Made by a program: the position numbers and the translations under genes. From positions 186,001 through 250,000 of the forward strand of contig NZ_JAAXCV010000028.1 of the NCBI RefSeq assembly GCF_012911895.1: a DNA stretch of 64,000 nucleotides, given 5' to 3'. This DNA is from Bacillus sp. RO3 (GTDB taxonomy: Bacteria; Bacillota; Bacilli; Bacillales; Bacillaceae_B). Below the pieces are notes generated by a model. It was not told the origin of the DNA. It searched no databases and saw nothing but the letters and a program-made list of their open reading frames with translations. Positions within the stretch are counted from its first letter, which is position 1, and each line of letters opens with the position of its first letter. Shown in pieces: positions 57,013 through 64,000 of the stretch.

Positions 57013-58284
57013 TTATGCTGATGTCTTTTCTTCATTTGGATCGATTACTGTTCCATCTTCAAGCATTAAATGTGGAGCAGCATCTTCAAGGATCGTTTCC
57101 TTTGTAATGATGCACTTTTTGATATCCTCACGGGAAGGAAGATCAAACATGACATCCAGCATCATCGTTTCGATGATTGAACGCAGTCCACGGGCACCCG
57201 TTTTACGTTCGATTGCCTTTTTAGAGATTTCAAGCAGGGCATCTTCTGTGAACTCAAGCTCGACATCATCTAATTCAAGCATTTTTTGATATTGTTTCAC
57301 CAATGCATTTTTAGGCTTTGTCAGGATTTCAACCAGCGCTTCTTCATCAAGAGGCTCAAGGCTTGAAATAACCGGTAAACGACCAATGAATTCAGGGATT
57401 AAACCGAACTTCAACAGGTCTTCCGGAACAACTTTGGAAAGAAGGGATTTATCTTCTTTTACTTCTGCATTTTTAGGATCAGAACCGAACCCAATCACCT
57501 TTTGACCTAAACGGCGCTTAATGATCTGCTCGATTCCATCGAACGCCCCACCACAGATGAATAGTACATTGGACGTATCAATCTGGATGAATTCCTGATG
57601 AGGATGCTTGCGTCCGCCTTGTGGAGGAACACTTGCCACCGTACCTTCAAGAATTTTTAGAAGGGCCTGCTGAACACCTTCACCTGAAACGTCTCTTGTA
57701 ATGGATGGATTTTCGGATTTTCGTGCTACTTTATCGATTTCGTCGATATAGATGATACCTTTTTCAGCTTTTTCTACATCATAGTCAGCTGCCTGGATCA
57801 ATTTCAACAGGATATTCTCTACGTCTTCCCCTACGTATCCTGCTTCAGTCAGTGAAGTGGCATCCGCAATGGCGAAAGGAACGTTAAGAATACGCGCAAG
57901 GGTTTGAGCCAGTAAGGTTTTACCGCTACCAGTCGGCCCGATCATGGCAATATTACTCTTAGACAGCTCTACATCATCAACTTTGCTGCTTGAGTTGATA
58001 CGCTTGTAGTGATTGTAAACGGCTACAGCCAAAGATTTCTTTGCCTGTTCCTGACCAATAACGTATTCATCAAGGATTTCGCGAATTTCACGAGGCTTCG
58101 GAACGTCTTTGAATTCTACTTCTTCTTCTGTACCAAGCTCTTCTTCCACGATTTCCGTACAAAGTTCGATACACTCATCACAGATATACACACCTGGTCC
58201 AGCGACTAGTTTACGAACTTGATCTTGCGTTTTTCCGCAAAAAGAACATTTAAGTTGTCCTTTTTCATCATTAAATTTAAACAA
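57013..58284 (-). CDS. clpX: ClpXP unfoldase subunit ClpX
   Basis: AAA+ unfoldase feeding ClpP. The N-terminal zinc domain has CSFC and CDEC pairs. Walker A is [15 protein letters not shown] near 120, Walker B is IIYIDEIDK, and the IGF loop for ClpP docking is present (KVIGFGSD). I chose TTG reading MFKFNDEKG, because AAGGGGTGA precedes it and B. subtilis ClpX starts at the same residue. The earlier GTG is part of that site. Confidence 0.97.
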   Translation of the reverse strand: MFKFNDEKGQLKCSFCGKTQDQVRKLVAGPGVYICDECIELCTEIVEEELGTEEEVEFKDVPKPREIREILDEYVIGQEQAKKSLAVAVYNHYKRINSSSKVDDVELSKSNIAMIGPTGSGKTLLAQTLARILNVPFAIADATSLTEAGYVGEDVENILLKLIQAADYDVEKAEKGIIYIDEIDKVARKSENPSITRDVSGEGVQQALLKILEGTVASVPPQGGRKHPHQEFIQIDTSNVLFICGGAFDGIEQIIKRRLGQKVIGFGSDPKNAEVKEDKSLLSKVVPEDLLKFGLIPEFIGRLPVISSLEPLDEEALVEILTKPKNALVKQYQKMLELDDVELEFTEDALLEISKKAIERKTGARGLRSIIETMMLDVMFDLPSREDIKKCIITKETILEDAAPHLMLEDGTVIDPNEEKTSA

Positions 58285-58767
58285 TGATTTCACCCCTTAG
58301 TTAAAACTTCATAAAATCGTGCCCTGTTTCATCAAACGAACGATTTCTTACATCCCTGTTACCTAAGTTATGTACTGCATTTTATCATATTATATGTCCG
58401 TAAAGAAATTGATACGATTCTTAAGAATCATCTTATTATGTAATACGTATTTTAGCAAATATTTTATTTTGCTAATTACTATGGTGTCCAATTGTAGTCA
58501 GGTAATGTAAGAATTCTGATTATGTATGTTCCTGGTGAAAATGAGCGCAGCCCCGTTTCATAAGCTTTTTCCATAAATAGGTATTCTTATTCTTGGTTAG
58601 ATAAAGTTTCTTATTTAGGAAAGGTATAAAACGCCTGGAGCAAACTCGTTTGTTCATCCGTTTTTTGTTTCTGTGGCAGCTTTTCAGTTCTGCTGAAAAG
58701 CGCTTGAAACATCCCTTTCAAACAAATGAGGCAGTATACGGTGTCAAATAACCGCTCATTGTACAAA
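58285..58767. other. Long non-coding gap between tig and clpX
   Basis: A 483-base gap without a supportable gene. It holds a 14-bp perfect palindrome GATTCTTAAGAATC at 58416-58429 and an AGCTTTTCAG / CTGAAAAGC hairpin near 58678-58703. AT-rich sequence close to clpX has TATAAT- and TAAAAT-like boxes that may be its promoter. Confidence 0.55.
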
Positions 58768-58794
58768 ACAAGGCACGAATGATTCGCGCCTTGT
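58768..58794 (-). terminator. Terminator after tig
   Basis: A 12-bp stem (ACAAGGCGCGAA / TTCGTGCCTTGT, one wobble) with a 3-base loop and a TTTGTAC tail on the minus strand. Confidence 0.88.
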
Positions 58795-58806
58795 CTGCTA
58801 TTTTTA

Positions 58807-60093
58807 TTATGCTACCGTTTTGCTGTTTTCAACAAGGAATTCTACTGCTTTACGAACTTTAAGGTCCGCTTTAAGTGTATCAAGGCCGCCAAGTGCTTGT
58901 TTGATGTTGTCAGCAGACATGTTGTACTGTTCAGCCATCTTATTTACTTCTTCTTCTGCTTCTTCGTCAGTCACTTCAAGATTTTCAGCTGCTGCGATCG
59001 CTTCAAGCGTAAGGTTTGTGCGAACGCGTTTACCAGCATCTTCATTCATTTGACCGCGAAGGTCTTCTTCTGATTGACCAGAGAATTGGAAGTAAAGATC
59101 AAGATTCATACCTTGCATTTGAAGGCGTTGTTCGAACTCTTGCATCATGCGGTCCACTTCAGCTTTAACCATTACTTCTGGGATTTCCACTTCAGCATTG
59201 TCAGAAGCTTTATTTACAAGAGTTTCGCGAACAGCTGTTTCAGCTTCGTTCTTTTTAGACTCTTGAAGGCGTTTTTCGATCTTTTCTTTCAGTTCAGCAA
59301 GCGTTTCAACTTCTTCGTCAGCATCTTTTGCGAACTCGTCGTCAAGTGCTGGAAGTTCTTTTGCTTTGATTTCGTGTACTTTCACTTTGAATGTAGCAGG
59401 TTTACCAGCAAGTTCAGCTGCATGGTACTCTTCTGGGAAGTTCACTTCTACATCTTTCTCTTCTCCAGCTGCAACACCCACTAATTGCTCTTCGAATCCT
59501 GGGATGAATTGACCTGAACCTAATTCAAGAGAATAGTTCTCAGCCTGTCCGCCTTCGAATGCTTCACCGTCAACGAATCCTTCGAAATCCATTGTTACAG
59601 TGTCGCCTTCTTCAGCTTTTCCTTCTTCTTTAACAGCCAGTTCAGCTTGTTTTTCTTGAAGTGAAGTAAGTTCAGCTTCAACGTCTTCAGCCGTTACTTC
59701 TGTGTCCATATTTTCTACTTCAAGACCTTTGTACTCGCCAAGTTTCACTTCAGGCTTCACTTGTACCTTAGCCGTGAAGATTAAGTCTTTCCCTTTTTCC
59801 ATTTGCTCAACATCGATTTCAGGACGGTCGATTGGATCGATTCCTGTTTCTTCGATTGCTTTCGCATATGCTTCAGGTAAGATGAAATCTAACGCATCTT
59901 GGTAAAGTGATTCTACACCGAAACGCTTTTCGAACATTCCACGTGGCATTTTACCTTTACGGAATCCTGGTACGTTCACTTGTTTTACAACTTTTTTGAA
60001 TGCTGCGTCTAAACCTTCGTTTACTTTAGCAGCTTCTACTTCAATTGTAAGTACTCCTTGGTTTCCTTCTTGCTTTTCCCATTTTGCAGACAT
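58807..60093 (-). CDS. tig: Trigger factor
   Basis: Ribosome-bound chaperone and peptidyl-prolyl isomerase. The ribosome-binding signature is [17 protein letters not shown] near residue 43. The FKBP domain is around 160-245 ([20 protein letters not shown]) and the C-terminal helical arms follow. At 428 residues it is full length and very acidic, as usual in Bacillus. Confidence 0.98.
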   Translation of the reverse strand: MSAKWEKQEGNQGVLTIEVEAAKVNEGLDAAFKKVVKQVNVPGFRKGKMPRGMFEKRFGVESLYQDALDFILPEAYAKAIEETGIDPIDRPEIDVEQMEKGKDLIFTAKVQVKPEVKLGEYKGLEVENMDTEVTAEDVEAELTSLQEKQAELAVKEEGKAEEGDTVTMDFEGFVDGEAFEGGQAENYSLELGSGQFIPGFEEQLVGVAAGEEKDVEVNFPEEYHAAELAGKPATFKVKVHEIKAKELPALDDEFAKDADEEVETLAELKEKIEKRLQESKKNEAETAVRETLVNKASDNAEVEIPEVMVKAEVDRMMQEFEQRLQMQGMNLDLYFQFSGQSEEDLRGQMNEDAGKRVRTNLTLEAIAAAENLEVTDEEAEEEVNKMAEQYNMSADNIKQALGGLDTLKADLKVRKAVEFLVENSKTVA

Positions 60094-60253
60094 ACTGTTC
60101 CCTCCAACAATCTATAATTGATCTTAAATTTTTTACGCATAGTAGTAGATAGTCCCGTATGATTCTAGCACTATCATCGTAAATATTTGAAAAACTTTTA
60201 CATTGCAACCATTACATTATAACATACAGCCACTGTCTTTCAACAGAGAGCAC

Positions 60254-61258
60254 TTAAATATTAGGAGAGGAAATTTCCTCTAGTTCCTTCAGTTTCAATA
60301 GAATCCCTTCAGATTGTGTGTTTTCAACCTGATCCCTCAGCTCTTCTTCAAGGATTGAATCAGCGAACATCCCAGCCGTATAGAAGGCATATACCGATGC
60401 AATATCTTTCACTTCCCCATCAAGGTGAAAGGGATAGAGAAGAAACATGTGGCGCTTCAGCAATTCCTGTGCATGTTGAAATAGGGTAGGGTTCATTTGC
60501 ATGAGGAGATCTTCCAAGGATTCTACCATTCCTGAGAAGAAATCAGATTCGAACACATCTTCCAAAGATGCAGGAGAAACCCTCTTCTCCTGACCAAACT
60601 TCTTAACTACCACCTCTTTATCCACTCCATGCTCCCTTAAAACATTCAGGACCATCGTTTGCAGAAATGGATGTGCCTCTGCATCCTTTAAGATCGATTT
60701 CAGTTCATCCATAAACGGCTGAATGTTGCGGTGAACGAGCTCGGCCGCCGTCAACGTTTGTTCTTCTAAACTCTTCCCCCTCAAAATGGAAGGCTGCTCT
60801 TCCTTAACGGGTGCTTCATCTGGCTGTGGCGATTTCCCATTCAGTACTTTTTCACTGAACTGGAGCAGTTTCTTGAAATGCTCTTCCTTTTCGAAAGGAA
60901 CTTCTTTTTCATCGAACAGTGCATGAATCGTATCCATCACTTCCTGATGCTCGCGAAGCTGGATAAGAATCATCAAATACATATCCACTACCTCGAAATA
61001 ATCACCGATGCCTTCAAGGAGCATATCTTTGCATATGGATCTCGCTTTGTCATATTGCTTGCTTTCATATAGAGATAACACGAGTGCCGTATTGATATCA
61101 GGATTGTCCGGATCCAGTTCATAGGCCTGGATCAGGAGCTCTGAAGCTTCATGAACCTCTCCTTGTTCCAGGGCATGAACACCCTTTTCCAGGAGCCGCT
61201 CTTTTAATCCTGGAAATTGCACAATCTTCCCTTTTTCTTCCTGGTTTCCCTTTGTCAT
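60254..61258 (-). CDS. ysoA: TPR-repeat protein YsoA
   Basis: A 334-residue protein with N-terminal tetratricopeptide repeats (about 20-115, reads LLIQAYELDPDNPDINTALVL) and a helical C-terminal domain. The position directly upstream of tig matches B. subtilis ysoA. Biochemical function is unknown. The assignment rests on synteny and TPR pattern. Confidence 0.85.
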   Translation of the reverse strand: MTKGNQEEKGKIVQFPGLKERLLEKGVHALEQGEVHEASELLIQAYELDPDNPDINTALVLSLYESKQYDKARSICKDMLLEGIGDYFEVVDMYLMILIQLREHQEVMDTIHALFDEKEVPFEKEEHFKKLLQFSEKVLNGKSPQPDEAPVKEEQPSILRGKSLEEQTLTAAELVHRNIQPFMDELKSILKDAEAHPFLQTMVLNVLREHGVDKEVVVKKFGQEKRVSPASLEDVFESDFFSGMVESLEDLLMQMNPTLFQHAQELLKRHMFLLYPFHLDGEVKDIASVYAFYTAGMFADSILEEELRDQVENTQSEGILLKLKELEEISSPNI

Positions 61259-61323
61259 AAACGTACCTGCCTATACTTTTTGATTGACTTTAGTTTAGCA
61301 CGATATCTTTTAGATCACAAAAA

Positions 61324-61347
61324 AAGCTCACCCGGTTAGGTGAGCTT
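61324..61347 (-). terminator. Terminator of the disrupted tRNA-Arg gene
   Basis: A 9-bp stem (AAGCTCACC / GGTGAGCTT) with a 6-base loop and a TTTTTTTG tail on the minus strand, 16 bases after the tRNA 3' end. Confidence 0.85.
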
Positions 61348-61363
61348 GTGTATGTAGGATTTA

Positions 61364-61401
61364 TGGCGTCCCAGGAGAGATTCGAACTCCCGACCGACGG
61401 C
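61364..61401 (-). pseudogene. tRNA-Arg 3' fragment (attachment site)
   Basis: The minus strand reads GCCGTCGGTCGGGAG, then TTCGAAT T-loop, CTCTC, CTGGGACG and encoded CCA: the 3' half of a tRNA-Arg (UCU/CCU-type) from the anticodon stem to the end. The 5' half, D-arm and anticodon are missing. Sequence breaks exactly after the anticodon stem. This is the pattern left when an element integrates in a tRNA anticodon loop and rebuilds the full gene at its other end, here expected beyond the right edge. Confidence 0.85.
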
Positions 61402-61478
61402 AAACATTCGTAAGGATACGTATAATTATAAGCGTTGTTTGAACAGTCATTTGAGGCTCATTTTAATACCTCGTATAT

Positions 61479-61507
61479 ATCGGTCATATTCCGAACTTTT
61501 GACCGAT
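61479..61507. repeat. Inverted repeat near the attachment site
   Basis: ATCGGTCA and TGACCGAT, perfect 8-bp arms separated by 13 bases, 78 bases inside the element. No U-run follows on the minus strand. It may be a recombinase or excisionase site, or an operator. Confidence 0.6.
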
Positions 61508-61587
61508 TTCCATTATAGCATGTATATATATTGAGGGAAAGTATTTTTTATCGCTTTTGTACCCTTCGAATGGTAGTTCTCTCGGAC

Positions 61588-62097
61588 TCAGTATCGTTCT
61601 CCCCTTTTGCTTACCTTCTTCCTCGATTTATGGTTTAGTATTCTATTTACTGTCCTTTGGTGGATTCCGTACTCTTGCGCTAGTTCTGCTTGTGTAACAT
61701 CACCTTTCGCATATCTGGTTCTGATTTTCGTTATAACACCTTTGCTTCTTGCACCTTTTCTCGGCTTCCATAACCCCGTCTCTCTTGCGTGGCGTAGGTT
61801 TTCGGCTGCTGTTACGGTTTCTAAGTTTGCTAGCCTATTGTCTATCTTATTACCATTAATGTGATTCACTTGCTTGTTGATAATGTCTAGCCCCGCGAAA
61901 AAAGCTACTAGTTCATGAACTGTATAATATCCGTATTTCCCTTTGTTGTACAAACTTACATAGTGATAACCGTTTGATACAAGAATCGGCTTAAGAAGCT
62001 TTTTCCTAGCCCCAATTATTGTCCCCGTTTCTACATCTACCATGTAATGAGCATTGTCTACTAGCTCCAGTAATCTTAAATATCTCCTTGCGTTCAT
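61588..62097 (-). CDS. HNH homing-type endonuclease
   Basis: A 169-residue protein. The N-terminal part (reads YYTVHELVAFFAG near residue 65) is NUMOD-like, then an HNH motif: VNHINGNKIDNRLANLETVT (near 80-100) with the ENLRHA end. A C-terminal helix-turn-helix follows (TQAELAQEYGIHQRTVNRIL). I chose the ATG reading MNARRYLRL, because GGGGGACG stands 6 bases before it. The longer frame has no ribosome site. Such genes are common in phages and their relatives. Confidence 0.85.
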   Translation of the reverse strand: MNARRYLRLLELVDNAHYMVDVETGTIIGARKKLLKPILVSNGYHYVSLYNKGKYGYYTVHELVAFFAGLDIINKQVNHINGNKIDNRLANLETVTAAENLRHARETGLWKPRKGARSKGVITKIRTRYAKGDVTQAELAQEYGIHQRTVNRILNHKSRKKVSKRGERY

Positions 62098-62135
62098 GTC
62101 TAACGTCCCCCATTTAATTTTATTGTCTCCCGACG

Positions 62136-62150
62136 TAAACATAGGCGCAG
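62136..62150 (-). repeat. Repeated upstream motif, copy 1
   Basis: CTGCGCCTATGTTTA on the minus strand, about 40 bases before the HNH start. A second copy with one mismatch lies at 63441-63455 before another gene. Confidence 0.55.
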
Positions 62151-62199
62151 ATTGGTACGGATGTTGGTGAAAAAGAAATATCGTTTTTTGCAAAAAAAG

Positions 62200-62221
62200 A
62201 GCAACGCCGTTAAGCGCTACT
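62200..62221 (-). terminator. Terminator after the 61-residue gene
   Basis: An 8-bp stem (AGTAGCGC / GCGTTGCT, two wobbles) followed by CTTTTTTT on the minus strand. Confidence 0.7.
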
Positions 62222-62242
62222 CCTATACCCTTATCTTACTTC

Positions 62243-62428
62243 CTATTCATTAGCTCCTGTTACTTGTCTCTTAGCTACTGCATAAAGTGTTAAGTTATCT
62301 GTGCTAGAGTTCATCGCTGCTTGTTGCTTAATCGCTTCCAGTTCGCTAGCCGTAATCCTTTCGCCACTAAGTAGCTTCCGCTTGATTCCTTCGACCTGTA
62401 TCCGTAACTCCTTATATCCAGTCATCAT
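62243..62428 (-). CDS. Small hypothetical element protein
   Basis: A 61-residue, mostly helical, charged protein (MMTGYKELRIQVEGIKRKLL). Its ATG overlaps the stop of the upstream 204-residue gene by four bases, so the two are translationally coupled, and a terminator follows. No family recognised. Confidence 0.65.
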   Translation of the reverse strand: MMTGYKELRIQVEGIKRKLLSGERITASELEAIKQQAAMNSSTDNLTLYAVAKRQVTGANE

Positions 62429-63039
62429 TTATTTGCTCCCTTAACACTGTTAGGCAGCTCTCCACGTTGAAGAGTTTGTAGGTCGTAGCTTGTTATGCAG
62501 GCTTTTCCCATTGCACTCTGCGTCCCAAATCCCACGCTGTAAGGGATAGAGTAACCGCCATAACGGGGATTTACTGTATTAAATGCTTTCCTTGCTTCGT
62601 CTTCGAAGAACTTAATACGGCGCTGAATTTCGATAAACTGCTTAAGATACTCGATTTTAATCTTTTCTAACTTATCGACTTCTGGATCAATCTGACCGTT
62701 TTGGAACTTCCTTTGATACTCCTTCAGTCCGATCCGTAAATCTTCTATTGTAATACCGTTACTATTAATTGTCCGAGCTACTCTCTGTATTTCGCGTGCA
62801 TGTTCTAAGTCCGCAATTGCAGCCGATTTCTCTTTCTTAATCTTCGCTAACTCTCGACGATTGTCTGTGCCCTCTGCTACAACCTCCCTTACCGCTTCGT
62901 TATAGCGATATTCTAGAGCTTTAACTAGCGCCTCTGCTACGTTAACCTTCTCCGCATAATTCTGCTGTACCTGTAAACCCTGCTGTCTTTCTTCGTTGTA
63001 CTTTTCGAGTAGACCGTATTTTGGTAGATTGTTCTTCAT
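62425..63039 (-). CDS. Hypothetical coiled-coil element protein
   Basis: A 204-residue protein, helical and highly charged, with coiled-coil stretches at about 10-85 (EKVNVAEALVKALEYRYNEA) and 95-150 (LEKIKIEYLKQFIEIQRRI). The C-terminal 40 residues are Gly-, Tyr- and Ser-rich. AGGGAG precedes the ATG. No family recognised. It is the middle gene of a three-gene element operon. Confidence 0.7.
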   Translation of the reverse strand: MKNNLPKYGLLEKYNEERQQGLQVQQNYAEKVNVAEALVKALEYRYNEAVREVVAEGTDNRRELAKIKKEKSAAIADLEHAREIQRVARTINSNGITIEDLRIGLKEYQRKFQNGQIDPEVDKLEKIKIEYLKQFIEIQRRIKFFEDEARKAFNTVNPRYGGYSIPYSVGFGTQSAMGKACITSYDLQTLQRGELPNSVKGANK

Positions 63040-63056
63040 ATGAATTCGCTCCCTTT

Positions 63057-63395
63057 TTATTTTGACTGTTGGCTCGTAATTAGCATTGTTCTCGGTTGAT
63101 TCTTCGGTGTCTCGTCTATTATTTCGGTATTGAGGTATAGTTCGTGCTCTACGCTAGAAGCTTGCATGTCATATAGAGAGTAAACCTTCTCTAACTCGTT
63201 ACTTTTAGCGTCTAATACCTCAACGGTATTTCCTTCTTTATCTTCGAAGTTAATTAATATTGTAGCGCTGCGGATATTTAGAGGCTTTTTCTCGTATGCT
63301 GCTCCGTTTTCGTCGATAAGCTGTCGAAGAATCTCCGTGAATGTTTTAGTGTCACTTCCTTTTCCATTAACTTGATTGTAAATCTTGATAATCAT
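63057..63395 (-). CDS. Hypothetical element protein
   Basis: A 112-residue protein starting after GGGGAGC, mixed alpha/beta, reading MIIKIYNQVNGKGSDTKTF. No recognised motif. It begins the small element operon and has the CTGCGCCTATG motif about 50 bases upstream. The gap 63396-63599 upstream of it shows no gene. Confidence 0.65.
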   Translation of the reverse strand: MIIKIYNQVNGKGSDTKTFTEILRQLIDENGAAYEKKPLNIRSATILINFEDKEGNTVEVLDAKSNELEKVYSLYDMQASSVEHELYLNTEIIDETPKNQPRTMLITSQQSK

Positions 63396-63440
63396 TTTTT
63401 AGCTCCCCTATTATTTTGTTAAAGCATTTACGCCTTACAA

Positions 63441-63455
63441 TAACCATAGGCGCAG
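63441..63455 (-). repeat. Repeated upstream motif, copy 2
   Basis: CTGCGCCTATGGTTA on the minus strand. It matches copy 1 at 62136-62150 in 14 of 15 bases and lies at a similar distance before its gene. ACGCCT nearby can pair with AGGCGC. Confidence 0.55.
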
Positions 63456-63599
63456 TTACTTTTAAGCTTTGGTTTAAAATAATATTTTTTATAAAAAAGT
63501 GTGCGAAGCCTATCTAAACTAACGAATTAAATAACGTATTGGAGCGGGAAAAAGCTCTAAGAGAAGGCGTAGAAGTATAAGTACGGTTAATATAGTAGA

Positions 63600-64000
63600 T
63601 TAATTTTTATCGTCGAACGCAGCTAATTTAATCTTTAGCCTTTTAAATAATCTAGTTACTTCCTGATGGTGTTTAAGCCCTATCGCCCTTGCTAATTCCA
63701 CTTTGGATAAATCAGGATTATGGAACTTCACCAGTAATAACTCTCTCTCTTGCTTTGTTAAACTAGAGACGGTTAGCATGCGTGTCACTAGTATGCTATT
63801 AAGCGCACTGCCTTCGACATCTACTTGTGCATCTGGTAAATAATCGGCAGCTTCCTCTTTTAATCGTCGAACTTTAAGTTCGAAAGCGCCCTGATGTGTC
63901 GTTGTCTGCTTCCTTATAAGGTCGATACCCCTGCGCTTAAGTATGAGTAAGAGCGTTTCATAGAAATAGAACTCGCCATAATGACTGTAGTTATCGCATA
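63600..64000 (-). CDS. HTH-containing element protein (5' end outside window)
   Basis: The frame is open from the window edge to a TAA at 63602-63600, so this is the last 132 residues or so of a longer protein; calling it from the internal GTG gives only 62. It reads YGEFYFYETLLLILKRRG early on and ends with a helix-turn-helix-like stretch (SKVELARAIGLKHHQEVTRL). The pattern SSLTKQERELLLVKFHNPDL resembles sigma-70 region 4 or phage transcriptional regulators of the ArpU type. Function uncertain. Confidence 0.65.
   Translation of the reverse strand, partial: CDNYSHYGEFYFYETLLLILKRRGIDLIRKQTTTHQGAFELKVRRLKEEAADYLPDAQVDVEGSALNSILVTRMLTVSSLTKQERELLLVKFHNPDLSKVELARAIGLKHHQEVTRLFKRLKIKLAAFDDKN

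Larger units (their letters stand above)
61364..64000. mobile_element. Left end of an integrated mobile element
   Basis: From the tRNA-Arg fragment to the window end, gene content changes from conserved core genes to an HNH endonuclease and short unrecognised genes, all minus strand, with different codon flavour (many CTA, GTA and TAG-containing codons). No integrase is visible at this end. A prophage or integrative element is likely; the boundary at right is outside the window. Confidence 0.75.

Overview
The window looks like a chromosomal segment of an endospore-forming, Gram-positive Bacillaceae. The gene order matches the Bacillus subtilis spo0B-minCD-mreBCD-folC-valS-hem-lon-clpX-tig neighbourhood almost gene for gene. 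Sporulation genes (spo0B, spoIVFA/FB, spoIIB, spoVID, ysxE, lonB), a valS T-box, an L21 leader and strong GGAGG ribosome binding sites all fit. The species cannot be fixed from sequence alone; a marine or soil Bacillus-like genus such as Rossellomorea is a guess.

Layout: (1) 1-7.9 kb, minus strand: pheA (cut by the window edge), pheB, obg, spo0B, rpmA-prp-rplU with an L21 leader, rng, spoIVFB-spoIVFA. (2) 8.1-13.9 kb: minD-minC, mreD-mreC, mreB, radC, maf. (3) 14.0-34.5 kb: spoIIB, then a large type IV pilus (T4P) locus where B. subtilis has only comC. Its minus-strand operon is unknown membrane protein, PRC-barrel protein, degenerate VanW-like protein, pilB, pilT, pilC, pilA, pilD, pilM, pilN, pilO and a second pilin. 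Divergent from it are two minor prepilins and a PilX-like beta-helix protein. Convergent with those is a 962-residue secreted VWA protein, followed by a membrane diguanylate cyclase. (4) 34.6-41.8 kb: folC, valS with T-box, a small sporulation-type membrane gene, ysxE, spoVID. (5) 42-48.3 kb: the hemAXCDBL heme operon. (6) 48.6-61.3 kb: a LiaI/LiaF-like membrane gene, an amino-acid ABC transporter, engB, lonA, lonB, clpX, tig, ysoA. (7) 61.36-64 kb: a 3' fragment of tRNA-Arg marks the left end of an integrated mobile element. It carries an HNH endonuclease and unrecognised small genes and continues past the window.

The most interesting part is the T4P locus. It has a retraction ATPase (PilT) and four class III prepilins with Glu at +5. 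The N-terminus of PilB fits the c-di-GMP-binding MshEN motif, and a GGEEF diguanylate cyclase without an I-site lies two genes beyond the minor pilins. This suggests a second-messenger-controlled pilus with a VWA tip or adhesin candidate, encoded at the former comC position.

Several annotated starts differ from the longest reading frame because a well-placed ribosome binding site selects an internal ATG, GTG or TTG (rng, hemL, clpX, lonA and others). Promoter calls are made by eye against consensus sequences and are predictions.
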